A DNA stretch of 64,000 nucleotides from NCBI RefSeq assembly GCF_024721605.1, contig NZ_CP102630.1:496001-560000 (forward strand). The letters are read 5' to 3'. This stretch comes from Sphingomicrobium flavum. GTDB taxonomy: Bacteria > Pseudomonadota > Alphaproteobacteria > Sphingomonadales > Sphingomonadaceae. The notes beneath the pieces are model-generated. The model was given only the letters and a program-made list of their open reading frames with translations, searched no databases and was not told where the DNA came from. The translations under genes were made by a program, and so were the position numbers. Shown in pieces: positions 18,063 through 26,795 of the stretch (the stretch's first letter is position 1; every line of letters starts with the position of its first letter).

Positions 18063-18377
18063 TTATTGGCAGTTTTCCTCGACCCATTCGGCATAGTCGG
18101 CGGGGAGGCGATCGATCGGCCATAGGGTGATGCAGGGCGTGTCGTAGCTGTGCAGCTCGCATACCCGCTCGATCAGGCCGTCGCCGGCTTCGTCGGTAGT
18201 CTTGGCGATGACCGGGACTTCCTCCGCCCGCTCCACCTTGCCGTCCCAGCGATAGACGGACTGGCAGGGTGCCAGGATATTGCAGCAGGCGGCGAGCCGT
18301 TCTTCAACCAATGCAGTGGCAATGGTTTCAGCCTCGGCGCGGCTGGCGCAGACGAAATAGGCGGTGATGATGCTCAT
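18063..18377 (-). CDS. cutA: CutA-family divalent cation tolerance protein
   Basis: 104 aa from the ATG at 18377. Family sequence is clear: LVEERLAACCNILAPCQSVYRWDGKVE, followed by VIAKTTDEAGDGLIERV and the HSYDTPCITLWPI segment. CutA1 proteins are small PII-like trimers; E. coli CutA affects copper tolerance but the mechanism remains unclear. The start overlaps the ctaA stop by four bases (18374-18377), so it is translated from the ctaA transcript. Confidence 0.94.
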   Translation of the reverse strand: MSIITAYFVCASRAEAETIATALVEERLAACCNILAPCQSVYRWDGKVERAEEVPVIAKTTDEAGDGLIERVCELHSYDTPCITLWPIDRLPADYAEWVEENCQ

Positions 18378-19399
18378 GTGCGGCGTCCTACCACATGCGC
18401 GCCCCAGGCCGTCGCGGCGACGACCAGCGCACCCACGGCCTGGTGCAGTACCGCCAGCGTGATGTTCATCGCGCTCATCACCGTGGCGATACCGAGCAGG
18501 ATCTGGATGCCGAAGGCGCTGTTGATGGCGATGGAGGCGCGGCGATCGATGGACTTGGCCTTGCGGGCCAGCACGATCAGCGCGGCCACCGCAACCCAGG
18601 CCCACCAGCGATGCAGCCAGTGCAGCAGGAAGGGATCATGGGTGAAGGCGAAGAGCGGCCCCATCGCCCAGTCGATGCCCGCGGGCCAGAAGCGGTCGTT
18701 CATCAGCGGCCATTGTGTAGTGATATAGCCGGCATTGAGCCCCGCCACCCAGGCGCCCAGCAACAGCTGGACGAACAGGATGAGGATGACGATGGTTGCC
18801 ATATTGGTCAGGTGCGCAGGGCGGTTGCGGCTGCTGCGCTTCAATTGGCGCAGGTCCAGCGCGGTCCAGATCAGCCCGCCGAGGATGAACAGGGCGGTCA
18901 ACAGGTGCGCCGACAGGCGGAAGTGCGAGACATCGGTGCGGTCGACCAGTCCCGACTGCACCATATACCAGCCCAGCGCGCCCTGGCTCGCCCCCAGCGC
19001 GAGCAGCGCAAGGAGACGAGGTTTGTATCCTTTGGGAATGGCCTTGCGGATCCAGAACCAGGCCAGCGGCAGTGCAAAGGCCAGCCCCAGCAGGCGCCCG
19101 AGGAAGCGGTGGAACCATTCCCAGAAATAGATGAACTTGAACTGCTCAAGCCCCATGCCGGCAGGGCCATTGATCTCGATATATTCGGGCGTCTGGCGAT
19201 ACAGGTCGAATTCGGCCTGCCACTGCGCCTGGTTGAGCGGCGGGATGGTGCCGGTAATGAGGTCCCAGCGGGTGATCGACAGGCCGCTTTCGGTCAGCCG
19301 GGTGATGCCGCCCACAACGACCATCAGGAAAACCAAAAAGGCGACGCCCATCAGCCAGTTGGCAATGGCAATCGGGCGGAGGCTGGCAGGGTTCTTCAT
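18374..19399 (-). CDS. ctaA: heme A synthase
   Basis: 341 aa with eight predicted membrane helices. CtaA/COX15 marks include GGITRLTESGLSITRWD near residue 30, FIYFWEWFHRFLGR with a heme-ligand His, and HRWWAWVAV in the second half. The enzyme oxidises heme O to heme A for aa3-type cytochrome oxidase, so the organism respires aerobically. It is first in a ctaA-cutA operon and divergent from merC. Confidence 0.95.
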   Translation of the reverse strand: MKNPASLRPIAIANWLMGVAFLVFLMVVVGGITRLTESGLSITRWDLITGTIPPLNQAQWQAEFDLYRQTPEYIEINGPAGMGLEQFKFIYFWEWFHRFLGRLLGLAFALPLAWFWIRKAIPKGYKPRLLALLALGASQGALGWYMVQSGLVDRTDVSHFRLSAHLLTALFILGGLIWTALDLRQLKRSSRNRPAHLTNMATIVILILFVQLLLGAWVAGLNAGYITTQWPLMNDRFWPAGIDWAMGPLFAFTHDPFLLHWLHRWWAWVAVAALIVLARKAKSIDRRASIAINSAFGIQILLGIATVMSAMNITLAVLHQAVGALVVAATAWGAHVVGRRT

Positions 19400-19473
19400 A
19401 GGTGGCGCGATATGCCGCGCTTTTGCGGCCGAGGGAAGGGGACGAAAAGCCGTAATTTTTCGATGATGTGATG

Positions 19474-19502
19474 TTGTAACTTTAGCGAGGTTATATTATA
19501 TC
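19474..19502 (+). promoter_or_regulatory. merC promoter with overlapping Zur-box-like palindrome
   Basis: TTGTAA (19474-19479) and TATATC (19497-19502) are spaced by 17 bases. The near-palindrome GTTATATTATATC (19490-19502) covers the -10 box and differs from the GTTATA-N-TATAAC core of known Zur sites at one base of one half. The merC ATG follows at 19513. The zur gene lies directly downstream of merC. Control by Zur is inference from the match and the gene order. Confidence 0.6.
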
Positions 19503-19512
19503 GCACCGCAGC

Positions 19513-19884
19513 ATGAACGCACGCTCCCTCTCGACTCGGCGGCTCGACCGTCTCGGCATGGGCCTTTCGGGCTTTTGCCTGGTGCACTGCGTCGTCACCA
19601 CCGTGCTGGTCGCCACGCTGGCCAGCGCCGGGGGATTGCTGGGTTCGCCGATTATCCATGAAGTCGGCCTGTGGATCGCCATGGTCATCGGTGCCTATGC
19701 GCTGGGCCGCGGCATTTTCGAACATGGCTATATGATGCCGTCCGCAGTCGGCGGCTTTGGTCTCGGGATCATGACGGGCGCTGCAGAAATGCCGCATACC
19801 GGTGGCGACAGCGTGCTCTACACCATGGTGGGTGTGGGAATTTTGGCACTCGGCCATCGCCTCAACGAGATTGCCCGCGACTAA
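19513..19884 (+). CDS. MerC-domain membrane protein
   Basis: 123 aa with about four membrane helices. The MerC-like metal motif GFCLVHC (Cys22, Cys26) lies in the first helix. Classical MerC imports Hg(II) in mer operons, but there is no merA, merR or merT here. Instead zur follows 37 bases downstream and a Zur-box-like site overlaps the promoter, pointing to zinc or another transition metal. No Shine-Dalgarno sequence is evident; the transcript may have a leader of only a few bases. Confidence 0.85.
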   Translation: MNARSLSTRRLDRLGMGLSGFCLVHCVVTTVLVATLASAGGLLGSPIIHEVGLWIAMVIGAYALGRGIFEHGYMMPSAVGGFGLGIMTGAAEMPHTGGDSVLYTMVGVGILALGHRLNEIARD

Positions 19885-19886
19885 GC

Positions 19887-19915
19887 TTGTCGCGGGCCCT
19901 GCATGGGCCTATCTA
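19887..19915 (+). promoter_or_regulatory. candidate leaderless promoter of zur
   Basis: TTGTCG (19887-19892) and TATCTA (19910-19915) are 17 bases apart, and the -10 box ends exactly six bases before the zur ATG (19922). Transcription would start at or next to the A of the ATG. There is no Shine-Dalgarno sequence, which fits leaderless translation. Confidence 0.45.
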
Positions 19916-19921
19916 TTCGCC

Positions 19922-20380
19922 ATGGGCAAGCATCATCATCCGATCACCGAAACCGGCGCGCTGAAGGATGCGGCGCGCGAACAGATGATCGAACGCGGCG
20001 AACAATGGACCGAAATGCGCGAGACGGTGTTCGAAGCGCTCGCCACCTTCAAGCAGCCGGCCAGCGCCTATGACATTGCCGAAAAGGTCTCCGAGATGCG
20101 CGGCAAGCGCGTTGCCGCCAACAGCGTCTATCGCATCCTCGACCTGTTCGTCGGCTCCAACCTGGCGCGCAGGGTCGAAAGCGCCAATGCCTATGTCGCC
20201 AACGAACATCCCGGCTGCCTGCACGACTGCATTTTCCTGATCTGCGACGATTGCGGCAAGGCCACCCATATCGACAATGACGAATTGTCGGGCGGGGTGC
20301 GCAAGGCTGCCGAAAATGCCGGCTTCCACGCCGAACGCCCGGTCATCGAAGTGCGCGGCCGCTGCGGCGACTGCGACTAG
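19922..20380 (+). CDS. zur: Fur-family regulator, Zur type
   Basis: 152 aa from the ATG at 19922. The N-terminal winged helix (about residues 25-85; VAANSVYRILDLFVGSNLARR) precedes the metal-binding dimerisation domain. Cys108/Cys111 (CDDC) and Cys148/Cys151 (CGDC) form the structural zinc site; the NEHPGCLHDC segment (His96, Cys99, His101, Cys103) fits the zinc-sensing site of Zur rather than Fur. It represses zinc-uptake genes when zinc is sufficient. An HHH run opens the protein. It follows merC on the same strand. Confidence 0.9.
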   Translation: MGKHHHPITETGALKDAAREQMIERGEQWTEMRETVFEALATFKQPASAYDIAEKVSEMRGKRVAANSVYRILDLFVGSNLARRVESANAYVANEHPGCLHDCIFLICDDCGKATHIDNDELSGGVRKAAENAGFHAERPVIEVRGRCGDCD

Positions 20381-20433
20381 CAAACTCTTCTTTTTCCCTC
20401 GCAACCAATCGCGCCCCGGTTCGCTGAAGGGAG

Positions 20434-21222
20434 ATGAGGGAAAAAGAATCGCATTGGTGGACCGGCCAGGCCGGCCCGGGCCCCGTCATCGCCACCGCCA
20501 TCCACGATGGCCATGCGCTGCGCCCTGAAGTCGCCCGCGCGATGATCCTGCCCGAGCCCGACCGGCTGCGCGAGGAGGATCCCTTCACCGGCCAATCGGT
20601 CGCGGGCGTCGCCAATCATGTCATCGTCAACCGCTCGCGCTTTGAGATCGATCTCAATCGCGCACGTGACCAAGCGGTCTATGAAACACCTGATATGGCC
20701 TGGGGCCTGGATGTGTGGGGTCAGCGACCGCCGGCCGACCTGGTCGCAAGGTCGCTTGAAATGCACGATGCTTATTACCGCATGATAGGTGCGCGCATCG
20801 AGGACATGCTGACCCGGCACGACAAGGTGCTGATGCTCGACGTGCACAGCTACAATCATCGCCGCGATGGTCCCGATGGCGATCCCACGCCGCAGGAAAA
20901 GGCGCCCGACGTCAATATCGGCACCTCCTCCATGCCGCGCGAGAAATGGGCCTGGCTGGTCGATCCGCTGATCGAGGAAATGGCCGCCTTCGATTTTGCC
21001 GGGCGCAAACTCGACGTGCGTGAAAATGTCGCCTTCCAGGGCAAGGGCGAACAGACGCGCTTCGTCCATGAACGCTTTCCCGGCAGCGCCTGCGCGATCG
21101 CCTTCGAATATAAGAAGATCTACATGGACGAATGGACCGGCGAGCCCGATCTGGATGCGCTCAACGCCATGCGCGGCCTGATCGACCGGCTCGACGCCAA
21201 GGCGCGCGAACTGATGGCATGA
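20434..21222 (+). CDS. N-formylglutamate amidohydrolase-family protein
   Basis: 262 aa. Family features are HDGHALRPE near the N-terminus, VANHVIVNRSRFEIDLNR, and the metal-binding MLDVHSYNHRR segment. Characterised relatives (HutG type) release formate and glutamate from N-formylglutamate in histidine breakdown, but no hut gene is near. The stop overlaps the QEGLA-motif protease gene by four bases, and that gene overlaps an ATP-grasp gene, so the three are one translation unit; the real substrate may be a gamma-glutamyl or peptide product. Confidence 0.85.
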   Translation: MREKESHWWTGQAGPGPVIATAIHDGHALRPEVARAMILPEPDRLREEDPFTGQSVAGVANHVIVNRSRFEIDLNRARDQAVYETPDMAWGLDVWGQRPPADLVARSLEMHDAYYRMIGARIEDMLTRHDKVLMLDVHSYNHRRDGPDGDPTPQEKAPDVNIGTSSMPREKWAWLVDPLIEEMAAFDFAGRKLDVRENVAFQGKGEQTRFVHERFPGSACAIAFEYKKIYMDEWTGEPDLDALNAMRGLIDRLDAKARELMA

Positions 21223-22442
21223 GCGAGGCCGATCCCCTCAACATCAGCAAGGGCCGCTCGTTCGACGAGATCAAGCAAGCCTGCGACTGTGCCGACAAGA
21301 AGCTCAACGAGATTTCGGAGAACTTCGATTTCCTCCTGTCCTTGTCCCCCACCAACACGCCCGAGGCGATGCGCTGCTGGTTTCGCGGCGGCTGCGAGGG
21401 CGATCCCGACTTTCACTATCGCGACCTCGAGTTCGACCCTGCGGAAATCCGGCGCGAACTGCATGCCATCGAGCTTGGCAATCTGCACGAGCCGCTGATC
21501 GAGGGGCTGCTGCTGGAAAAGCGGCAGGAACTCGATCTGCAGCTGACCCTGCTGGAACGCCGCTGCAGCAAGGATTTCCTTCTCGCCTCCGAACAGCTTT
21601 ACGGCGCGGTGTCGGATGAACTGCATGCTGCCGCCAAGGCCATCCTCGAGACGGTCACGATCACGCCGAGCGAGCGGAAAACCGTAGGCGCGCACGAATT
21701 GCTGGCCCATGCGCAAAGCATCATCGCCCACTACCAGGCCAAGGATGCCGGATTCCGCCCTGAGGTGCAGATTCGCGACGATATTACCGGGCTGCTGGTG
21801 TCCTACCCCCGGCTCTATATCGATGCCGATAGCAAAGTGGCGGCGCGGCGGGCCGATCCACTTCTCAGCCATGAACTGTCGATCCACATGGTCACCGGCT
21901 TCAACGGCGACTGCCAGGATTTCTCCATCTTCGAAACCGGTCTGGCCGGCTATGAGGAAATCCAGGAGGGCCTCGGCGTGTTCGCCGAATGGGCGGTCGG
22001 CGGGCTTTATGCGGCGCGGCTGCGGCTGATCGCGGGGCGCGTCATCGCCGTCCATTCGATGCTGGCGGGCGCCGATTTCACGCAATGCTACCGCGAATTG
22101 CGGATGGAATGCGGGCTCGGGCAGCGCACCAGTTTCAAGCTGGCGGCGCGGGTCTATCGCTCGGGCGGGCTGGCCAAGGATGCCATCTACCTGCGCGGTT
22201 TCTTCCGCGTGATGGAATATATCGCCGATGAAGGCGACCTCACGCCTTACTGGCTCGGCAAGATCGCACCTATCCACATTCCGGTGGTGCGCGAACTGGA
22301 AGAACGCGGGCTGATCAAGCCGCCGCGCCTCATCCCCGAATTCCTGTCCCGCCCCGATGCCAGGGTGCGGATCGATGACTATCGCACCAATCCCAGCCCC
22401 GGCAAATGGCTCAGCCCCGAACCCGAAAGTGACGCGTTATGA
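21219..22442 (+). CDS. QEGLA-motif (DUF1704) putative metallocarboxypeptidase
   Basis: 407 aa from the ATG at 21219, which overlaps the upstream stop. It belongs to TIGR02421/DUF1704, named flavohemoglobin expression-modulating QEGLA motif protein. The zinc site is visible: HELSIH (His218, Glu219, His223; HExxxH) and YEEIQEGLG (245-253) with the third ligand/acidic residue. The eukaryotic DUF1704 member MATCAP (KIAA0895L) removes the C-terminal tyrosine of tubulin. The bacterial substrate is unknown. It lies between an amidohydrolase and an ATP-grasp ligase in a fully overlapped operon. Confidence 0.88.
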   Translation: MSEADPLNISKGRSFDEIKQACDCADKKLNEISENFDFLLSLSPTNTPEAMRCWFRGGCEGDPDFHYRDLEFDPAEIRRELHAIELGNLHEPLIEGLLLEKRQELDLQLTLLERRCSKDFLLASEQLYGAVSDELHAAAKAILETVTITPSERKTVGAHELLAHAQSIIAHYQAKDAGFRPEVQIRDDITGLLVSYPRLYIDADSKVAARRADPLLSHELSIHMVTGFNGDCQDFSIFETGLAGYEEIQEGLGVFAEWAVGGLYAARLRLIAGRVIAVHSMLAGADFTQCYRELRMECGLGQRTSFKLAARVYRSGGLAKDAIYLRGFFRVMEYIADEGDLTPYWLGKIAPIHIPVVRELEERGLIKPPRLIPEFLSRPDARVRIDDYRTNPSPGKWLSPEPESDAL

Positions 22443-23485
22443 AGATTGCCTTTTTCGTCAACGACCTGGCCGATGAATATCCCAACTATGCCACGACCTT
22501 CCTGGCCTGGCAGGCGCGCCAGCGCGGTCATTCGGTCAGCTATATCACCCCGGCCGATTTCCTGCTGAATGCCGATGACAGCCTGTCGGTCCACGCTCGC
22601 TGCGTGCCCGATGGCAAGTCGAAGGATCATGGCACCTTCTTCAAGGTCCTGCGCTCCAACAAGTGCACCAAGGAAATGATCGACGTCACAGAGCTTGATG
22701 TCATCATGCTGCGCAACGATCCCGCCAACGACGCGCAGGATCGCCCCTGGGCCGCCGAGGCCGGCATCCTTTGGGGCCGCGAGGCGGTCAAGCGCGGGGT
22801 GCTCGTGCTCAACGATCCCGACAGTCTGAGCCGCGGGACCAACAAGCTCTATTTCCAGTCCTTCCCGCGCGAAGTGCGCGCCGAAACCATCATCACCCGC
22901 CACACCGAGGATGTGAAAAGCTTCGCTAAGAAGCATAAGAATGAAATCATCCTCAAGCCGCTCCAGGGCTCGGGCGGATCGGGCGTGTTCAAGCTGTCGC
23001 AGGACAACAAGACCAACCTCAACCAGATGATCGAAAGTATCTGCCGCGATGGCTATGTAATCGCGCAGGAATATGTGCCCGCCGCCAAGAAGGGCGATGT
23101 GCGCCTGTTCATGATGAATGGTCGCCCGCTCAGTGTGGACGATAAATATGCGGCGCTGCGGCGTGAGCAGGCCAAGGACGATATCCGATCCAACATCCAT
23201 GCCGGCGGCAAGGCCAAGGCGACTGCGATCGGCGAGACCGAATTGCGCGTGGCCGAAGTGATCCGTCCCAAACTGATCGCTGACGGCATGTTCCTGGTCG
23301 GCATCGACATCGTCGGCGACAAGATCCTGGAAGTGAACGTCTTCTCGCCCGGCAATCTGGTCACCTGTTCACGCATGGCCGGGGTCGATTTTTCGGTGCC
23401 GATCATCGAGGCGATCGAACGCAAGGTCGCAATCCGCTCCAACTATGCGCAGGATTTCGACAACCAGCATATGGCCATCATCTAG
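22439..23485 (+). CDS. glutathione synthase-like ATP-grasp ligase
   Basis: 348 aa, ATG at 22439 overlapping the upstream stop. ATP-grasp features: the nucleotide-lysine strand IILKPLQGSGGSGVFKL, the GDVRLFMMNGRPL strand, and the metal-binding FLVGIDIVGDKILEVNVFSP. It resembles GshB more than other ATP-grasp proteins, and the N-terminal MKIAFFVNDLADEYPNYATT also fits, but it is about 30 residues longer than typical GshB. It may make glutathione or join an amino acid to a peptide. Operon with a formylglutamate amidohydrolase and a DUF1704 peptidase. Confidence 0.85.
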   Translation: MKIAFFVNDLADEYPNYATTFLAWQARQRGHSVSYITPADFLLNADDSLSVHARCVPDGKSKDHGTFFKVLRSNKCTKEMIDVTELDVIMLRNDPANDAQDRPWAAEAGILWGREAVKRGVLVLNDPDSLSRGTNKLYFQSFPREVRAETIITRHTEDVKSFAKKHKNEIILKPLQGSGGSGVFKLSQDNKTNLNQMIESICRDGYVIAQEYVPAAKKGDVRLFMMNGRPLSVDDKYAALRREQAKDDIRSNIHAGGKAKATAIGETELRVAEVIRPKLIADGMFLVGIDIVGDKILEVNVFSPGNLVTCSRMAGVDFSVPIIEAIERKVAIRSNYAQDFDNQHMAII

Positions 23486-23503
23486 CCGCTGCCTCGCGCC
23501 AAT

Positions 23504-23540
23504 CGGCCCGCCTGCCGGAAGCACTCTGGCAGGCGGGCCG
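23504..23540. terminator. long GC-rich hairpin between convergent genes
   Basis: A perfect 13-bp inverted repeat (23504-23516 with 23528-23540, 11-base loop) lies between the stop of the ATP-grasp gene and the stop of the convergent SDR gene. It has no T-tract, so it is a terminator-like or mRNA-end-protecting structure for either strand. Confidence 0.6.
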
Positions 23541-23594
23541 TGCACGGGCCGGGGGAGAGCGGGGAGATCCCGGCCATGGGGAGCTTGGCAAGCG

Positions 23595-24347
23595 CTACAG
23601 TTTGGAGCCGCCCGAAGCATCGATGACCTGCCCGGTCACCCAGCCAGCATCGTTGGAGGCCAGGAAGGCGGCGACACCTGCAATATCTTCGGGCTTGCCG
23701 ACGCGCTGCAGGGCCTGGATCGATTTGGCGTTGGCGGCGCCCTCATCGCTGCGCAGCCATGCCGACATGTCGGTATCGATGGCGCCCGGCGCGACCGCGT
23801 TGACGCGGATGTTGCGGGGGCCCAGCAGCGCGGCGAGATGGCGCACCAGCGTATCGACCGCCCCCTTGGTGATCGAATAAGCCGGGATACCGTCGAAATA
23901 GGTCTTGGCCACGATCGAGGAGGTCACCAGCACGCTGGCGCCATCGGCCAGCACATCGAGCAGTCCCTGGGTCAGCAGGAAGGGCGCGCGCACGTTCACG
24001 GCATATTGGCGGTCGAGCGTTGCCGCGTCGGTGGCGTCAAATTCGACGAACTCTGCGATCCCCGCATTGTTGAACAGGATGTCGAGGGGTTTGCCGCCAA
24101 GCCGGTCCTTGACCTGCGATACCAGCGATTCGACGCCGGCAGCGCTCGACAGGTCGGCCTGAATCGCTTCGGCGCTGCCACCTTCGTCCTTGATGTCGCG
24201 CACCAGGCGCTCGGCTTCGTCCCGGCTCGATCCGTAATGCACAAGGACATGCGCCCCGTCGGCGGCGAGGCGGCGCGCGCTTGCATTGCCGATGCCGCGG
24301 CTGGCACCCGTCACGAGCGCGATCTTTCCTTCGAACAACTTGGTCAT
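23595..24347 (-). CDS. SDR-family NAD(P)-dependent oxidoreductase
   Basis: 250 aa from the ATG at 24347 (a TTG seven codons upstream is possible). Classical SDR features: cofactor motif TGASRGIG, structural motif NNAG, the active-site YSITK (Tyr and Lys), and the PGAIDTDM turn. It resembles 3-oxoacyl-ACP reductase FabG-like enzymes, but lies away from fatty-acid genes. It is divergent from an ArsR-type regulator with an operator-like palindrome between them, so it is probably that regulator's target, perhaps detoxifying a reactive carbonyl. Confidence 0.9.
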   Translation of the reverse strand: MTKLFEGKIALVTGASRGIGNASARRLAADGAHVLVHYGSSRDEAERLVRDIKDEGGSAEAIQADLSSAAGVESLVSQVKDRLGGKPLDILFNNAGIAEFVEFDATDAATLDRQYAVNVRAPFLLTQGLLDVLADGASVLVTSSIVAKTYFDGIPAYSITKGAVDTLVRHLAALLGPRNIRVNAVAPGAIDTDMSAWLRSDEGAANAKSIQALQRVGKPEDIAGVAAFLASNDAGWVTGQVIDASGGSKL

Positions 24348-24421
24348 CTTCAATATTCCCTTTTTCAAAAACGGTCGTCGGCAAGCTTGCCGGCGCTCAC
24401 GTCACCGGAAATAAGGCGCAA

Positions 24422-24446
24422 GTTCGGTAGTTCAAGACTTCCGAAC
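24422..24446. promoter_or_regulatory. operator-like palindrome between SDR and ArsR genes
   Basis: Two 10-base arms, GTTCGGTAGT and ACTTCCGAAC, are complementary at nine of ten positions around a 5-base centre. It lies 75 bases before the SDR start and 35 before the ArsR start, where a divergent ArsR dimer would be expected to bind. Confidence 0.6.
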
Positions 24447-24481
24447 AACAAAAGTTTGAAAAGGTCGTCATTAGCGCCTAG

Positions 24482-24814
24482 ATGCCTGTCATGAGCCGCT
24501 TTACCCATCCCAGCCTTGACGATGTCCCGCTGGCCAGCGTGCTGCACGCGCTGTCCGAACCGGCGCGGATGGCAATCGTGCGCCGCCTCGATGAAGACCT
24601 GTCGGCAGGCGGGGAGGGGCTGTCCTGCTCTGCTGGTGCGTGCGAGGGCATGCCGCGCGCGACCATTTCCAACCATTTCGCGATCCTGCGCCAGTCGGGG
24701 CTGGCCGAAGCGCGCAAGGAAGGGGTTGCGGTCATCCACAAATTGCGCCGCGCCGAGGTCGACGGGCGTTTCCCCGGCCTGCTCGATGCCGTGCTGGCAG
24801 GAATTGACCGATAA
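24482..24814 (+). CDS. ArsR-family winged-helix regulator
   Basis: 110 aa. The fold is ArsR/SmtB: helix [14 protein letters not shown], then the recognition helix [22 protein letters not shown]. Just before the recognition helix it has SCSAGACEG with Cys49 and Cys54, near where metal- or thiol-sensing ArsR proteins keep their alpha3 cysteines, so it could sense metal, electrophile or redox state. It is divergent from the SDR gene with a 25-base operator-like palindrome between. Inducer unknown. Confidence 0.85.
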   Translation: MPVMSRFTHPSLDDVPLASVLHALSEPARMAIVRRLDEDLSAGGEGLSCSAGACEGMPRATISNHFAILRQSGLAEARKEGVAVIHKLRRAEVDGRFPGLLDAVLAGIDR

Positions 24815-24869
24815 ATACGCTATCGAGGGTCATCGACTCTGTTTCGTTACGGGGTTAGAGAGCATTTCC

Positions 24870-26795
24870 ATGAGTGAACGTCCCGATACCCCATTGCTCG
24901 ATACGGTCGAGTATCCCGCCGATCTGCGCAGGCTCGAAAAGAAGGATTTGCGCCAGCTCTCCGATGAACTTCGCGCGGAGATGATTTCCGCCGTCTCCGT
25001 GACGGGGGGGCATCTGGGCGCCGGGCTTGGCGTGGTCGAACTGACCGTGGCTATCCACTATGTCTTCGATACGCCGCATGACCGGCTGATCTGGGACGTC
25101 GGGCATCAATGCTATCCGCACAAGATCATTACCGGGCGGCGCGACCGCATCCGCACCATCCGCCAGGGCGGCGGCCTGTCGGGCTTCACCAAGCGCGCCG
25201 AAAGCGAATATGATCCCTTTGGCGCGGCGCATAGCTCGACCAGCATTTCCTCCGCCCTCGGTTTTGCCGTCAGCCGCAAGCTGGCCGACGAGCCGGGCCG
25301 CGCGATCGCAGTGATCGGCGACGGCGCGATGAGCGCGGGCATGGCCTATGAGGCGATGAACAATGCCGAACAGGCGGGCAATCGCCTGATCGTCATCCTC
25401 AACGACAACGACATGTCGATCGCGCCCCCCGTCGGCGGGCTGTCCAACTATCTCTCGCGCCTCGTCTCCTCGGGCGCCTACCTCAAGACCCGCGATATTG
25501 CGCGGCGCGTTTTCTCAAAACTTCCCAAGCCGGTCGAAAAAGTCGCGCGCAAGGCCGAGGAATATACCCGCGGCATGGTCACCGGCGGCACCCTGTTCGA
25601 GGAACTGGGCTTCTATTATGTCGGCCCGGTTGACGGCCATGATGTCGACGCGCTGGTCGAAGTGCTCGAAAATGTCCGCGATGCCGAGGAAGGCCCGATC
25701 CTGATCCATGCGGTGACGCAGAAGGGCAAGGGCTATAGCTACGCCGAAAATGCCGCCGACAAATATCATGGCGTCGCCAAGTTCGACGTGGTGTCGGGCG
25801 AGCAGAAGAAGTCGGCGGGCGGCCCGCCCAGCTATACCGGTATCTTCGCCAAGGCCCTGATCGCCGAGGCGGAGCGCGACGAAAAGGTCTGCGCCATTAC
25901 CGCCGCCATGCCGTCTGGCACCGGCCTCGACAAATTTGGCGATGCCTTCCCCGATCGCACCTTCGATGTCGGCATTGCCGAACAGCATGCGGTGACCTTT
26001 GCCGCGGGCATGGCCGCCGAAGGGCATCGCCCCTTCGTCGCCATCTACTCCACCTTCCTCCAGCGCGCCTATGACCAGGTCGTCCATGACGTGGCGATCC
26101 AGAATCTGCCCGTGCGTTTCGCGATGGATCGCGCCGGGCTGGTGGGCGCCGATGGCTGCACCCATGCCGGCAGCTTCGACCTCGCTTATCTCTGCACGCT
26201 GCCCAATTTCGTGGTGATGGCCGCAGCCGATGAGGCCGAGCTGGTCAACATGACCCATACCATGGCGCTCTATGACGATGGCCCCATCGCGGTGCGCTAT
26301 CCGCGCGGTGCGGGCGTCGGCATCGACCTGCCTAACCCGCCGCTGCAGCTGGAAATCGGCAAGGGCCGCATCGTCAAGGAAGGCAAGACCGTTGCGCTGC
26401 TCAATCTCGGCGCGCGCCTCGAAGAGTGCAAGAAGGCAGCCGAACAGCTGGAAGCCAAGGGGCTTTCGGTCACCATCGCCGACATGCGCTTTGCCAAGCC
26501 GCTTGACGAGGCGCTGATCCGCAAGCTGCTGTCGAGCCATGAGGTCGCAGTCACCATCGAGGAAGCGGCCGTCGGCGGCTTTGGCGCCCATGTACTGACG
26601 ATGGCGTCGGACGAAGGCCTCACCGATAGCGGCGTCAAGATCCGCACCATGCGTCTGCCCGATACCTTCCAGGACCAGGACGCGCCCGACAAGCAATATG
26701 ACGAAGCGGGCCTCACCGCGCCGCATATCGTGGAAACGGTGCTCAAAGCCTTGCGGCGCAACGACGTCTCGGTCGAAGAGGGCGCCAGGGCCTGA
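24870..26795 (+). CDS. dxs: 1-deoxy-D-xylulose-5-phosphate synthase
   Basis: 641 aa from the ATG at 24870. Thiamine diphosphate motif [17 protein letters not shown] with the [12 protein letters not shown] segment, and the transketolase pyrimidine domain with [15 protein letters not shown] and [16 protein letters not shown]. The enzyme condenses pyruvate with glyceraldehyde 3-phosphate, the first step of the MEP isoprenoid pathway that feeds quinones and, in sphingomonads, carotenoids. dgkA begins at its stop codon. Confidence 0.97.
   Translation: MSERPDTPLLDTVEYPADLRRLEKKDLRQLSDELRAEMISAVSVTGGHLGAGLGVVELTVAIHYVFDTPHDRLIWDVGHQCYPHKIITGRRDRIRTIRQGGGLSGFTKRAESEYDPFGAAHSSTSISSALGFAVSRKLADEPGRAIAVIGDGAMSAGMAYEAMNNAEQAGNRLIVILNDNDMSIAPPVGGLSNYLSRLVSSGAYLKTRDIARRVFSKLPKPVEKVARKAEEYTRGMVTGGTLFEELGFYYVGPVDGHDVDALVEVLENVRDAEEGPILIHAVTQKGKGYSYAENAADKYHGVAKFDVVSGEQKKSAGGPPSYTGIFAKALIAEAERDEKVCAITAAMPSGTGLDKFGDAFPDRTFDVGIAEQHAVTFAAGMAAEGHRPFVAIYSTFLQRAYDQVVHDVAIQNLPVRFAMDRAGLVGADGCTHAGSFDLAYLCTLPNFVVMAAADEAELVNMTHTMALYDDGPIAVRYPRGAGVGIDLPNPPLQLEIGKGRIVKEGKTVALLNLGARLEECKKAAEQLEAKGLSVTIADMRFAKPLDEALIRKLLSSHEVAVTIEEAAVGGFGAHVLTMASDEGLTDSGVKIRTMRLPDTFQDQDAPDKQYDEAGLTAPHIVETVLKALRRNDVSVEEGARA

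Noticed and set aside
25515-26726. Long open frame antisense to dxs (about 400 codons), and similar ones antisense to the GGDEF-EAL gene (32565-34487), the DUF305 gene (34747-36369) and the POT gene (50517-52217).
   Set aside because: High GC and codon bias keep the antisense frame open; the translated sequences show no domain, and the sense genes are certain.
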